Positions 26,467 to 35,673 of a stretch of DNA of 64,000 nt are shown piece by piece. A program made the position numbers and the translations under genes. Position 1 is the first letter of the stretch. Every line of letters starts with the position of its first letter. Source of the DNA: Bacteroidales bacterium UBA5197 (lineage in GTDB: Bacteria > Bacteroidota > Bacteroidia > Bacteroidales > Lentimicrobiaceae); the NCBI GenBank assembly GCA_002412885.1, contig DHVX01000042.1:1-64000 (forward strand), in the 5' to 3' direction. A model generated the notes under the pieces. It did no database searches. It was given only the letters and a program-made list of their open reading frames with translations, and was not told where the DNA came from.

Positions 26467-27258
26467 TTACTTCTTTTTCCGCCTCACGTAAAAGAGCAGA
26501 AACACACCGGCAAGAATAAAGGGAATGCTCAATAGCTGTCCCATATTGAGTGCCATGGTTTGCTCGAAGGTAACCTGTGGTTCTTTTACAAATTCTATGA
26601 GGAATCTTACGCCAAAGAGGATAATCATAAAAACGCCGAAGATTGTACCTTCTTTCATGATTTTGTAATTCTTGCGGTAATAAGCCAGCAAGCCAAAGAA
26701 AAGCAGAAGGTAGGTAAGTGCTTCGTATATCTGGGTTGGATGACGTGGTTCGGTCTCTCCATCCCGCAAGAAAATAAAGCCCCAGGGCAAGGAAGTAAAA
26801 TGACCGTAAATTTCACTGTTCATAAGATTACCCATACGAATGAAAAATCCGCCAAGGGCAACCACTATCACAACCCGGTCAAGGGTCCATAAATATGATT
26901 TTCCGGATTTTCTTACAAACAGCCAAAGAGCCAGCAAAATGCCAATTGCAGCGCCATGACTGGCAAGTCCGCCCTCCCATATTTTCAGAATACTAAGGGG
27001 ATCCTTCAGATAAGATGCGGGTTCATAAAAAAATACGTGTCCCAATCTCGCGCCGATTACTGTTCCAATCACCACAAATGTGGCCAGTTGATCAAGCAGC
27101 CCAACGGGCAACCCTTCGCGTTTGAAAACCTGCTTTTCAAGGATTAAATATCCCAGATAGAAAGCCAGTGCAAAAAATAGTCCGTACCATCTGATCTGCA
27201 GACTGCCAAGGTCGAATATTATAGGGCTGATATCCCAGGTAATTTGATTTAGAATCAT
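26467..27258 (-). CDS. lgt: Prolipoprotein diacylglyceryl transferase
   Basis: The 263-residue integral membrane enzyme transfers diacylglycerol from phosphatidylglycerol to the lipobox cysteine of prolipoproteins. It has about seven membrane helices. Visible signatures: LQIRWYGLFFALAFYLGYL, GARLGHVFFYEP, GGLASHGAAIGILLALWLF with the essential His, and RMGNLMNSEIYGHFTSLPWGF with the conserved GNxxNSEIxG block. RHPTQIYEA is also typical. The C-terminus ends in a basic tail. It supplies the first step of lipoprotein maturation in the inner membrane, used for example by the lipoprotein at 48188-48598. Confidence 0.96.
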   Translation of the reverse strand: MILNQITWDISPIIFDLGSLQIRWYGLFFALAFYLGYLILEKQVFKREGLPVGLLDQLATFVVIGTVIGARLGHVFFYEPASYLKDPLSILKIWEGGLASHGAAIGILLALWLFVRKSGKSYLWTLDRVVIVVALGGFFIRMGNLMNSEIYGHFTSLPWGFIFLRDGETEPRHPTQIYEALTYLLLFFGLLAYYRKNYKIMKEGTIFGVFMIILFGVRFLIEFVKEPQVTFEQTMALNMGQLLSIPFILAGVFLLFYVRRKKK

Positions 27259-27319
27259 ATTTTTATGTTTGATTGCAAAGTTAGTGAAATTCGCAGGAGA
27301 AGGTTAGTTCTCCGTAGTA

Positions 27320-28411
27320 TTATTGCCTGAATTTGTTTAATAATTCATTTAAAACTGTTTTGTAGCCGGTTTTTTCGTTGGAAAGTTGAATGCCGCTCAA
27401 CAATGAAGCTTTGCTGAATGCATCAGGCAGGTTCATCCGCTTTTGACTTGTAGTATAAAAAATTCCTGCTTTGGATAAATTGGCAGCCAGATATTCCTGT
27501 TCGGTTTGTCCTGGCGTAGGAACAAGAATGGCTTTGTTACCCGAAAATGCGATGTCCATAAGTGTTGAATACCCAGCCCGGCATATTACCATGGGTCCGC
27601 TTCTGAGAATGCCTTCAAGCTCATCCGACGTCAGGTGGTCGGCAACATCGAGTGACCTACGCAGGGTTTTAATTTTGGTGTTGCCTGGAATGCCGCGAAT
27701 GAGAAGACAAGACTTGTCATTTACCGGCAATTGCGCCAGAAGCTTTTCTTCAAATGTGGTTCGTTGTGTTTCGGGGCCAGATACGATGGCAATGATTTCA
27801 TAGCGCCTTTCGGGTGATGATATGGTTGCTGATCTGTCAAACCGGCTCAGAATCCCTATGTACTTGCAGTTTGATGGAATATTGGTTCCATGAGAAAGAT
27901 CGCCGGAAAGGTTCTGTTTGCCTTCAAAATCAGGAATCCAGCATTCATCAAATCTGCGGATGTATTTGTGGGTTAAGCTGTGAAGCCATTGGCCAGCAAT
28001 TTTTAAAGTGGGAGGGACAATAATATTAACCTGATGGGTTATTAATACTGAATAAACATTTTTATTCCATAAGCCATAACGGTTATCGGAGATAACAACA
28101 TCAATATCCTTCTCTTTTATTATGCTTTTTAACAGCTTGTTTTCTCTGGTGATTTTAAGAAATAATCGGGGGACTTCGGTCAGAACCTTAAAAGCAATGG
28201 GTACAAAACGGTTGTAAGTCATTTTGTAGCCGGGAAGTAAGATATATTCCAAATCAGGAAATTCTTCCCTGAGCAAAGTAAGTTGAGGCCCGTCTGAGGC
28301 AATAATTACCTCTGCTCCGCTCTCTTTAAGGTGTCTGATGATTGGAATGCAACGGGTCGCATGACCTAATCCCCAATCGAGCGGGCAAACCAATACTTTG
28401 GGATTTTTCAT
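27320..28411 (-). CDS. MurG-like (GT28 type) glycosyltransferase
   Basis: A 363-residue GT-B glycosyltransferase. The N-terminus VLVCPLDWGLGHATRCIPII carries the Gly-rich GxGHA(T) motif of the GT1/GT28 superfamily. The C-terminal nucleotide-sugar domain has MVICRAGYSTLMDIAFSG and LVPTPGQTEQEYLA, equivalent to the UDP-GlcNAc-binding loop and Glu of MurG. It is not MurG itself: the acceptor half differs and no mur genes are near. Donor and acceptor are unknown; membrane glycolipid or cell-envelope synthesis is an inference. It lies 61 bp upstream of lgt, same strand, so the two may be co-transcribed. Confidence 0.8.
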   Translation of the reverse strand: MKNPKVLVCPLDWGLGHATRCIPIIRHLKESGAEVIIASDGPQLTLLREEFPDLEYILLPGYKMTYNRFVPIAFKVLTEVPRLFLKITRENKLLKSIIKEKDIDVVISDNRYGLWNKNVYSVLITHQVNIIVPPTLKIAGQWLHSLTHKYIRRFDECWIPDFEGKQNLSGDLSHGTNIPSNCKYIGILSRFDRSATISSPERRYEIIAIVSGPETQRTTFEEKLLAQLPVNDKSCLLIRGIPGNTKIKTLRRSLDVADHLTSDELEGILRSGPMVICRAGYSTLMDIAFSGNKAILVPTPGQTEQEYLAANLSKAGIFYTTSQKRMNLPDAFSKASLLSGIQLSNEKTGYKTVLNELLNKFRQ

Positions 28412-28517
28412 GTGGATTGTTGCAGGTTTTTAATACTTTGTGCAAATATAGATACGGAGGGGCAGCAATTGATCGCTTATTAAAGATTTAATAAAAAGTT
28501 CATATATTCGCACCACT

Positions 28518-29633
28518 ATGAATGCAGCCGATCAGGAAACATTATTATATCAGATAGCCATTACTTTATTGCCTGGCGTGGGCGATGTAAATGCCCGGAA
28601 GTTAATAGCTTATACCGGCAGTCCTATGGCTGTTTTTCGCGAAAGCAAAGCCGGATTGTTAAAAATCCCGGGAATGGGACAGATGACTGTTGACCAGATT
28701 GCAAAAAACAAAAGTGTGGTTGATCGCGCTGCCCGTGAAGTTGAATTTATCACGAAATATAAAATCCAAACCAGCTTTTTTACTGATGCGCATTATCCCG
28801 AAAGGTTAAGGCATTGCACCGACAGCCCGGTTTTGATTTACTCGCTGGGGAATATGGATCTGAATGCACCCCACATTGTGAGTGTAGTCGGTACCCGAAG
28901 AGCCAGTGATTACGGAAAAGAGATGTGCCGGAAACTGATCGCCGGGTTAAAAGAGCTTGGTGTTCTTGTTGTCAGCGGACTTGCTTACGGAATTGATACC
29001 TGTGCCCACAAATCGGCGTTGGATGAGGATCTGAAAACAGTTGGTGTGCTGGCGCATGGCCTCGACAGGATATATCCACCGATGAATTTCAACCTTTCGC
29101 AGCGTATGCTTGAACAAGGTGGGCTGGTGACTGAATTTATGAGCGAAACCAATCCCGACCGGGAAAACTTTCCCAAAAGAAACAGAATAATTGCCGGATT
29201 GGCTGATGCAACAGTGGTGATTGAAGCCGGATCGCGCGGTGGAGCGCTTATCACAGCTGATATCGCAAATTCTTACAACCGCGATGTGTTTGCAGTGCCC
29301 GGCAGAATTAATGATCTGATGTCGGAAGGTTGTAATCATCTGATAAAAACCAACAGAGCGGCTCTGGTTCAGACATCAAAGGATATTCTGTACATTATGG
29401 GATGGGAAAAAACAGTTGCCCGAAAGGAATCTGTGCAGCGAAAATTATTTGTTCAGCTTCAGCCCGACGAAGAAGTTGTGGTGAGTCTGCTTCAGGAAAA
29501 CGGAGACTGCAGCATGGATAAAATCTGCCTTTCATCCGGAATACAGACAAGCAAAATTGCAGCAGCACTGCTGAATCTTGAATTTGAGGGAATTGTGAAG
29601 AGCCTTCCCGGCAAAATGTACAGATTAGTATGA
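28518..29633 (+). CDS. dprA: DNA-processing protein DprA
   Basis: The 371-residue protein loads RecA onto incoming single-stranded DNA during transformation. Domain order: N-terminal SAM/HhH-like domain (LLPGVGDVNARKLIAY), Rossmann-like DprA core with VVGTRRASDYGKEM, VVSGLAYGIDTCAHKSAL, and RNRIIAGLADATVVIEAGSRGGALITA, then a C-terminal winged-helix (DML1-like) domain. A -7 box TATATTCG (28503-28510) is only 7 nt before the ATG, suggesting a nearly leaderless mRNA. Its 3' end overlaps the convergent PrsW-like gene by 9 bp. Confidence 0.96.
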   Translation: MNAADQETLLYQIAITLLPGVGDVNARKLIAYTGSPMAVFRESKAGLLKIPGMGQMTVDQIAKNKSVVDRAAREVEFITKYKIQTSFFTDAHYPERLRHCTDSPVLIYSLGNMDLNAPHIVSVVGTRRASDYGKEMCRKLIAGLKELGVLVVSGLAYGIDTCAHKSALDEDLKTVGVLAHGLDRIYPPMNFNLSQRMLEQGGLVTEFMSETNPDRENFPKRNRIIAGLADATVVIEAGSRGGALITADIANSYNRDVFAVPGRINDLMSEGCNHLIKTNRAALVQTSKDILYIMGWEKTVARKESVQRKLFVQLQPDEEVVVSLLQENGDCSMDKICLSSGIQTSKIAAALLNLEFEGIVKSLPGKMYRLV

Positions 29634-30287
29634 GTCAGATGGAGTGGTTATGCTCTTTTTGACCAGGATGATTGAAATGAACAGAAGACCTCCGGCAACC
29701 AGATAGAAAAAAAGCATATCGTTGCTAAGCAGTGTAAACCGGAATAATCCGTGAAAGAATGCAGCGGCACCTAAGCCTGTCATGGAATCGATAAACTTGT
29801 TTTTCCGTACTTTCCCCATGCCTGAGAAAAATCCCAGAATTACTGCCAGCAAAGCATTCATTGGGCCAATGGCAATAATATATAGCCAGTCACCTTCTAC
29901 TTTAACACCAAAGTATTGGTAATATATCGCGTATAAAGTAGTTAATCCGGTAGAAATGGCAATGGTGTAGATAATGCCATCCGGTGCACCGTTAAAACTC
30001 TTGTGTTTCATGATGCCGGCAAACAGCGGGATGAATTTACTCAGTTCTGTCACAAAACCGACAAATACGAAAGAATACATAAACATTCTCCGGATACTCA
30101 GTGCACCATCAAGGTTCAGATAATTGGCCAGCAGATTGGCCAGAATAACCGGAATGGCCATTAGACACCCCAGTCCCAATGCCTTGAAAAATAATCGAAA
30201 TTGTCCTTTAGGATATCTATAGCGCAAATATAGGAACAGCATCAGAAAGATAAACGGTGAAATCAACAAGGGAAGTATTTCTTTCAT
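29625..30287 (-). CDS. PrsW-like membrane protein, probably inactive
   Basis: The 220-residue protein has about seven membrane helices and the overall PrsW/CAAX-protease-like pattern: VFVGFVTELSKFIPLFAG, DGIIYTIAISTGL, PMNALLAVILGFFSGMGK and AAFFHGLFRFTLL. PrsW intramembrane metalloproteases use an EExxK motif and later Glu and His residues. Here the first motif reads TELSK with one Glu lost, the usual Glu in the next helix appears replaced, and the His before the third block is Asn; only the last His (FFHGLFR) is kept. I infer a catalytically dead relative or one with altered chemistry. Substrate unknown. Confidence 0.65.
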   Translation of the reverse strand: MKEILPLLISPFIFLMLFLYLRYRYPKGQFRLFFKALGLGCLMAIPVILANLLANYLNLDGALSIRRMFMYSFVFVGFVTELSKFIPLFAGIMKHKSFNGAPDGIIYTIAISTGLTTLYAIYYQYFGVKVEGDWLYIIAIGPMNALLAVILGFFSGMGKVRKNKFIDSMTGLGAAAFFHGLFRFTLLSNDMLFFYLVAGGLLFISIILVKKSITTPSDSY

Positions 30288-30509
30288 GTCATCAAAGATT
30301 ATGGTTCGTTCAAATACTATTTTGAAATTGATGATCTTTTATATTACAGCAAAAACATCCTGTCCGGAAACTTAAGTCAATAGCATTAATATGAGTTGGG
30401 AAAGTAATGAAATGGCAGGACAAGGAATCTGAAATTGTTTATTAACCACAAATTTAGGGAATATTACTAACTTTACGAACGAATAATGTAAAATTAATTT
30501 AATTTTTAT

Positions 30510-30776
30510 ATGATGATTCTTCAGCAGCAACTCACTGATAACCAAATAGAAGAACTTGGAGTCAGGCAATGGCCAATCTGGGAAAAGGAAATTTCCCGGT
30601 TTTCATATGTTTATGAAGAGGAAGAATTGTGCTATTTTCTTGAGGGAATTGTAGTAGTAGAAACGGAACAAGGGGCAACAACCATCAGAAAAGGCGATTA
30701 CATAACTTTTCCAAAGGGCTTGAGTTGCGTTTGGGACATCAAGGAACCGGTTCGCAAACATTACTTGTTCAGATAG
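30510..30776 (+). CDS. Cupin-domain protein
   Basis: The 88-residue protein is a small single-cupin barrel of the EutQ-like/cupin_3 type: WPIWEKEISRFSYVYEEEELCYFLEG, then GDYITFPKGLSCVWDIKEPVRKHY. The metal-binding His residues of typical cupins are largely replaced by Glu (EEEEL), so enzymatic activity is uncertain. Its stop codon is two bases before the rsgA start, so the two are translationally coupled. Function unknown. Confidence 0.8.
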   Translation: MMILQQQLTDNQIEELGVRQWPIWEKEISRFSYVYEEEELCYFLEGIVVVETEQGATTIRKGDYITFPKGLSCVWDIKEPVRKHYLFR

Positions 30777-30778
30777 TT

Positions 30779-31720
30779 ATGGCGCTGATAAAGGGTGTAG
30801 TTATCCGGTCAACCGGAAGTTGGGTCGCAGTTATGTCCGATGATGGTGTAATTGCCGACTGCAGGATAAAAGGGAATTTCAGGATGAAGGGTTTCCGTTC
30901 AACCAATCCGGTTGCGGTTGGCGATGTGGTGGAGTATCAGCTTCAACCCAATGAAGACACCGGCGTAATTCATACCATTCACCAAAGACATAATTTTATT
31001 GTCCGTAAAGCAACCCGCTTATCGAAACAGTCTCATATCATTGCCTCAAATATCGATCAGGCAGTGGTCATGGCTACCATTTCCAGCCCCAGAACATCCA
31101 CCGGTTTTATCGACAGGTTTCTGGTTACAGCCGAAGCATATCATATTCCAGTTTCAATCTTTATCAATAAATGTGACTTATACAAAGATGGCGATCTGGT
31201 TAAACTGAACGATATGATGTCGCTCTATAGTTCAATCGGCTATACTTGTTTTACCACCTCAGTAGTTTCCGGTCTTGGACTTCAGGAGGTGCGAAGTTTT
31301 CTTTCGGGCAAAGTAACGCTGATGAGCGGACATTCAGGAGTCGGTAAATCAGCGCTTATCAATGCCATTGAACCCGGGTTGAAGCAGAAAGTCGGCGTAA
31401 TTTCCGAGTATCATCACAAAGGAAAACACACCACCACTTATGCCGAAATGCTGCCATTGGCCGGTGGCGGATTTGTAATTGACACACCGGGAATTAAAGA
31501 ATTCGGGTTGATTCACTTCGATAAACAGGAGGTTGCCGAACGTTTCCCCGAAATGCGCGTACTTATGCATGGTTGTCAGTTTAACAATTGTACCCATGTG
31601 CATGAACCGGGATGTGCTGTAAAAAGCGCGCTTAATGATGGCAGAATCAGTAAATCGAGGTACAACAATTACATAAGCATCATCAACGATGAGTACTTTG
31701 AGGAAAAAGAATGGGATTAA
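30779..31720 (+). CDS. rsgA: Small-subunit ribosome biogenesis GTPase RsgA
   Basis: A 313-residue circularly permuted GTPase that checks late 30S assembly. Order: N-terminal OB fold (IKGVVIRSTGSWVAVM), then G4 INKCDL, G5-like SVVSG, G1 GHSGVGKSALIN, and G3 DTPGIKEFG, and a C-terminal zinc domain with CQFNNCTHVHEPGC. The start at 30779 (MALIKGVV) follows the cupin stop by two bases; the open frame continues upstream without homology. Confidence 0.96.
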   Translation: MALIKGVVIRSTGSWVAVMSDDGVIADCRIKGNFRMKGFRSTNPVAVGDVVEYQLQPNEDTGVIHTIHQRHNFIVRKATRLSKQSHIIASNIDQAVVMATISSPRTSTGFIDRFLVTAEAYHIPVSIFINKCDLYKDGDLVKLNDMMSLYSSIGYTCFTTSVVSGLGLQEVRSFLSGKVTLMSGHSGVGKSALINAIEPGLKQKVGVISEYHHKGKHTTTYAEMLPLAGGGFVIDTPGIKEFGLIHFDKQEVAERFPEMRVLMHGCQFNNCTHVHEPGCAVKSALNDGRISKSRYNNYISIINDEYFEEKEWD

Positions 31721-31807
31721 CATGGATTGAAGAATCACACGATGTCGTCCACTGCAGCTGAAGGCAAAGAGTTATTCTACAGGCGCTTAATTATATTTTG
31801 ATTTGAT

Positions 31808-32260
31808 ATGAGAGTAGTAGTTCAAAGGGTGCTCAGTGCTGAAGTCAGCAGCGCAGCGCATGGATCTGCCAATATCGGCAACGGCATGATGATTCTTTTA
31901 GGAATAGAACATGACGACAGTGTCGGGGATATCGATTGGTTGTTGGGCAAGTTGATCCGACTCCGGATTTTTGATGATGAAGCGGGAATAATGAACCTTT
32001 CGGTCATGGATATTGCAGGCAGCATGTTGGTGGTGAGCCAGTTTACCCTGCATGCAAGCACCCGCAAAGGCAACCGGCCGTCGTACATTAAAGCAGCCAA
32101 TCCTGATAAAGCCATTCCGCTTTACGAAGCCTTTGTTGAAAGGCTAAAGAGTGAATCGGGATTAAAGGTAGAATGTGGATGGTTTGGCGCGAACATGCAG
32201 ATATCTCTTATCAACGATGGCCCGGTTACCATAATTATTGATACAAAAAACCGGGAATAA
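31808..32260 (+). CDS. dtd: D-aminoacyl-tRNA deacylase
   Basis: The 150-residue homodimeric enzyme removes D-amino acids (and Gly from tRNA-Ala) from mischarged tRNAs. It begins MRVVVQRVLSAEV and has the two conserved blocks: VVSQFTLHASTRKGNRPSY and the C-terminal NDGPVTIIIDT with the Gly-cisPro motif that selects against L-amino acids. Length is exactly that of the family. It lies 87 bp after rsgA on the same strand. Confidence 0.97.
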   Translation: MRVVVQRVLSAEVSSAAHGSANIGNGMMILLGIEHDDSVGDIDWLLGKLIRLRIFDDEAGIMNLSVMDIAGSMLVVSQFTLHASTRKGNRPSYIKAANPDKAIPLYEAFVERLKSESGLKVECGWFGANMQISLINDGPVTIIIDTKNRE

Positions 32261-32304
32261 ACTCCTGAGTCAATTGACCCAGTAATTATCCCCGGAAAAA
32301 AAAA
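32251..32304. terminator. Bidirectional hairpin between dtd and TonB receptor gene
   Basis: CCGGGAATAA (32251-32260) pairs with TTATCCCCGG (32286-32295) with one mismatch, flanked by A-run and A-run/T-run on the minus strand. The left arm includes the dtd stop codon; the convergent receptor gene ends at 32313. Confidence 0.6.
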
Positions 32305-32312
32305 CAAACTTG

Positions 32313-34649
32313 TCAGAATCCTAAACTCATTCCAAAGCTGGGCATAATCGGCAACTGATTCACTTTTTCGCCGGTAATACGATTTACATAAAAAATGTTG
32401 TCGCGATCGTAAATATTGGTGACACTCAGGTTAAACTCAAGCATTCCTCTTTCGCCGATTCGTATTCTGTGCATCATGCTTAAATCAAGTCTGTGATAAT
32501 AAGGTAATCTGGCTTTGTTATAATCTGAGTAAATGATTCCAAGCTGACCATTTGAAATGTTATAGTTTGTAGCAGCTCCTTGCTCAAACGTCAGTTTTTC
32601 GTAAAATCCGCCGGTTTGCGTAAACGGGAAACCTGATCCGAGATTCCAGCGTGCATTGAACTCCCAGTTCAGCTCTTTTCCAAAACGGTATGAACCAACC
32701 AGATTTACATTGTGGCGTCTGTCATAGTGAGGTACATAATTTATCACGCCGTCGTAGCGGTTTACATATGCCAGAGAATAAACAGCCCACAGATATATTT
32801 TCCTGACTTCATATTTTATGGAAACGTCAAATCCATTGGCATTGCCATTTTCTATGATAAAATCTTTACGCAGGTAATCCGGTTTGTAGTTGGGGTCGTT
32901 TGGATTGTTGTAATCTCCGTTGTCGTCAAATATTTTGTTGCGGTTGATGTTGGTGAGTTGCGAAAAATTCTTGTAATAGACCTCCACGTTGACTGTCATA
33001 TTTTTGAGCGGGTCAAACTCTGCACCGAGTATTATATGCTCTGATTTTTGAAGCTTATGGTCCACGTCTTTGCCATCAAAGGTTTGTTGCAGGTTGTCGG
33101 GGCCTGAAAGAAATCCATAAAACAGGTTGACAATATCACGGTCGGAATTTGCACTGATGAGATTCTGCGAATAAAGGCCTGCCGCCATTTTCAGGCGGAA
33201 TTTTTCGGTAAAATTATACTTCATTGCCAATCGGGGTTCCGGTGAAAAATTGGCGAGGGAAGCATAATACTGCATCCTGAATCCAGGTTCGAAAAGCAGT
33301 TTGCCGCGTGTCATCTTATACTTGACAAAGCCGGCAATTTCAGTTGTGTTTTCAACCTGCGATATTTTGCGGCCTATCAGATTTGTAAAATCAAATTCGG
33401 TTTTAAAGCCCTGCATTTCTATTCCATACTTAATTTCATCTTTTCCAAGATAATAAGTAAAGCCCATACCAAGGTTAAATCCATTGATTGAGCTGGTTCT
33501 TTCGGGCAATGCACCCTCTTTCATTGAAATATTGTAGGATGAATAGGCAAAATTACCTTCCATGAGCACGGGATTGTTGCCGGGAATCACAACCCAGTTG
33601 GTACCTCCTCCGGTTGAATTCCACTGATATGTTGCCAGGTCAGTATAGTCAACTTTGTCGTTGAAGTTAAATCCGTATATATTGACTTTTGATCCGTTAG
33701 AAGCATTGATTGAGACCTTCCCGTAAACGTCGGTATAGTTGAACGGAAGTCCGGCAGTATCAATGTAATTGTAGAAAATGTCTGAAGTCTCCTTAAGGTA
33801 AGAGTTTTTGGCTGAGATGAGAAACGAAATGCTCCCACCGTTGTCTTTCTGCTTTTTTATAGGGCCTTCGAGCATCAGCTTAGCGCCGAAAGTGCTGGCT
33901 CCTGCTTTTCCGGCAATGTGTTTTTTGTTGCCGTCGCGGGTGGTTAAATCCATTACAGATGAAATCCTGCCGCCATGTTCTGCATTAAAACCTCCGGTAT
34001 AAATATCGGCATTACGGAGGATATCGGTATCAAATACCGAAAAAAGTCCGATCGAGTGAAACGGATTGTAAATAATCATTCCATCGAGCAATACTTTATT
34101 CTGAATCGGTGATCCTCCGCGTATATATAACTGACCTCCCTGATCTCCTGTGAAGACAACGCCAGGCAATACCTGTAGATACTGTGCAAGGTCAGGTTGT
34201 CCTCCAATGCTGGGAATGCGGCTGATCTGTTTGGGTGTTAACTTGATAACTGAGGTACGGGTATCGTTTCTGGCTTCTTCGCGGTCGGCGGTAATCATTA
34301 CCGCATCCAGGTTGAATGCTGCTTTGGTAAGGAATAAATTTTTGGTGATTACGGTGTTGCCTTTTATTGAAACGGGTAATTGAAGAGTATCAAATCCGAG
34401 GTAGGTAACCATCAAGGTATAATCTCCGTCAGGAATCCTTGAAATGGTGAAATAACCGTTTACATCGGTTGTAGATCCGTATGTAGTTTTGTAAAGGTAA
34501 ACATTGGTAAAAATAATGGGTTCGCCCGATTCTTTTTCGTAAACAAAGCCTCTGATGGTTCCATTCTGGGCCGAAATTTCAACAGATTGCAGGATGAGTC
34601 CTGTGAGAGCAATTGCAGCGATTACAACTGCTTTAAAGAATTTACGCAT
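32313..34649 (-). CDS. TonB-dependent receptor with carboxypeptidase-like extension
   Basis: A 778-residue outer-membrane protein. Signal peptide residues 1-28 (ending ISAQ); CarboxypepD_reg-like domain ~30-115 (IRGFVYEKESGEPIIFTNVY, TDVNGYFTISRIPDGDY); plug ~125-230 (QYLQVLPGVVFTGDQGGQLYIRGG and VLLDGMIIYNP); barrel to the C-terminal MSLGF with terminal Phe. It imports a substrate through TonB. No SusD or other partner gene is adjacent, so the ligand is unknown. It is not closely similar in the barrel to the receptor at 12406-14961. Confidence 0.92.
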   Translation of the reverse strand: MRKFFKAVVIAAIALTGLILQSVEISAQNGTIRGFVYEKESGEPIIFTNVYLYKTTYGSTTDVNGYFTISRIPDGDYTLMVTYLGFDTLQLPVSIKGNTVITKNLFLTKAAFNLDAVMITADREEARNDTRTSVIKLTPKQISRIPSIGGQPDLAQYLQVLPGVVFTGDQGGQLYIRGGSPIQNKVLLDGMIIYNPFHSIGLFSVFDTDILRNADIYTGGFNAEHGGRISSVMDLTTRDGNKKHIAGKAGASTFGAKLMLEGPIKKQKDNGGSISFLISAKNSYLKETSDIFYNYIDTAGLPFNYTDVYGKVSINASNGSKVNIYGFNFNDKVDYTDLATYQWNSTGGGTNWVVIPGNNPVLMEGNFAYSSYNISMKEGALPERTSSINGFNLGMGFTYYLGKDEIKYGIEMQGFKTEFDFTNLIGRKISQVENTTEIAGFVKYKMTRGKLLFEPGFRMQYYASLANFSPEPRLAMKYNFTEKFRLKMAAGLYSQNLISANSDRDIVNLFYGFLSGPDNLQQTFDGKDVDHKLQKSEHIILGAEFDPLKNMTVNVEVYYKNFSQLTNINRNKIFDDNGDYNNPNDPNYKPDYLRKDFIIENGNANGFDVSIKYEVRKIYLWAVYSLAYVNRYDGVINYVPHYDRRHNVNLVGSYRFGKELNWEFNARWNLGSGFPFTQTGGFYEKLTFEQGAATNYNISNGQLGIIYSDYNKARLPYYHRLDLSMMHRIRIGERGMLEFNLSVTNIYDRDNIFYVNRITGEKVNQLPIMPSFGMSLGF

Positions 34650-34806
34650 ATTGCAGGAAATGAGTAATTAGAGTTTGTCAGTTTTATACTTGCAGATAAA
34701 TGAAGAAATACTTCTGTTCAAAACCGCTTATGCAAAATTAGTTTTTTTATGCTTTCATCTTTAGAATTCACTGCAATTATCGAAAAACGCTGAAGTTTTT
34801 TATAAA

Positions 34807-35301
34807 TTACTGATCTAAAGCTGTGGATTTGGTCATCAAAACAAGTTCATCCGGATCAATTTCAGGCAGAAACCTTGCTGCATGTTTTTTATCCGGGATG
34901 TCGCATGTGTTTTTTTTGCCAAATACAGTGTATCTGTTTTTTGCAATTATCCTGTAAAGAAATTCTCTGAAACCCAATGGGATGATCCGCAGCAAACGTG
35001 CTGATTTCCAGATGCCGCCAATCCTGATCAGGATCATTATAATTGCCTCTGATCCGCTGTAAAGCTTTTCATTTTCAATGTAAAGGATGCTTTCCGGCTG
35101 ACTGCCTTTCTGTTTTTTCGGATCTTGGTGATCTGAAGCTAAAGTTTGTTTGAAGCTGGTAAACTGAAGTACTTTCCTTTTGTCAATCCTCAGAAGAAAT
35201 TTAACAGCATTGCTGCACAAAACACAAAAACCATCATAAATCACCAGGCCGGAGTCTGTTGGATAATGAGATTTTGGGATTGTTTGAGAATTATCAGGCA
35301 T
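34807..35301 (-). CDS. DCC-family thiol-disulfide protein (DUF393)
   Basis: The 164-residue protein starts with a disordered ~14 residues and then GLVIYDGFCVLCSNAVKFLL, carrying the defining D-G-x-C-x-x-C motif of the DCC family, a predicted thioredoxin-like fold. Later AIIMILIRIGGIWKSARLL and the helical C-terminus match family length (about 130-150). A redox role is inferred from the CxxC; no substrate is known. Its start codon lies 5 bp from a hexanucleotide tandem repeat (35306-35363), which therefore occupies the ribosome-binding or leader region. Confidence 0.85.
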   Translation of the reverse strand: MPDNSQTIPKSHYPTDSGLVIYDGFCVLCSNAVKFLLRIDKRKVLQFTSFKQTLASDHQDPKKQKGSQPESILYIENEKLYSGSEAIIMILIRIGGIWKSARLLRIIPLGFREFLYRIIAKNRYTVFGKKNTCDIPDKKHAARFLPEIDPDELVLMTKSTALDQ

Positions 35302-35305
35302 TGGC

Positions 35306-35363
35306 GAGGTTGAGGCTGAGGTTGAGGTTGAGGTTAAGGTTTAGGTTGAGGTTAAGGTTTAGG
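35306..35363. repeat. Hexanucleotide tandem repeat upstream of the DCC gene
   Basis: Nine imperfect copies of GAGGTT (variants GAGGCT, AAGGTT, TAGGTT) plus a partial unit. On the coding strand of the DCC gene this is AACCTC, ending 4 bp before the start codon. The later units alternate with period 18. Confidence 0.9.
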
Positions 35364-35368
35364 ATCAA

Positions 35369-35482
35369 TAACGTCAAAAACACTTCGACTCTCAGTGTGA
35401 CATACGTATTATGTAAGCATTGATTCTATTTAATACATTAATATTCAATTAAATACGATGTCATCCTGAGCGGAGTCGAAGG
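35369..35482 (-). repeat. Asymmetric palindromic element, copy 1
   Basis: The beta end lies at left (AACGTCAAAAACACTTCGAC, then TCAGTGTGACA; three bases of the core are lost) and the alpha end at right (TGTCATCCTGAGCGGAGTCG plus AAGG, 35459-35482). Between them is AT-rich sequence that also resembles the other copies (ATCGTATTTAATTGA on the reverse strand next to alpha). Confidence 0.85.
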
Positions 35483-35590
35483 ATTCCCATTTATTTTATG
35501 TGCAAATCCGGGACCAAAACAAGAAAAATTAATTCTTAAGTATTGATTACATGCCTATTAACAAACAAAAAAACTTTCAGTTTGTAGGTC

Positions 35591-35622
35591 TTTGATTTTT
35601 CATAATTACTTTCTTACCTTTG
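35591..35622 (+). promoter_or_regulatory. Bacteroidota-type promoter of icd
   Basis: TTTG at 35591-35594 and TACCTTTG at 35615-35622 match the Bacteroidota -33 (TTTG) and -7 (TAnnTTTG) boxes with a 20-bp gap. The icd start codon is at 35674, giving a leader of about 45 nt. Confidence 0.65.
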
Positions 35623-35673
35623 TGTTTTCAAATATTGCGTGTTCGTACATAATTAACTAACTAAATACGTATA

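Noticed and set aside
35306..35363. CRISPR-like or phase-variable coding repeat
   Set aside because: Units are contiguous hexamers without spacers, so not CRISPR; upstream of the DCC start the frame hits a stop (TAA), so the tract is not translated with it.
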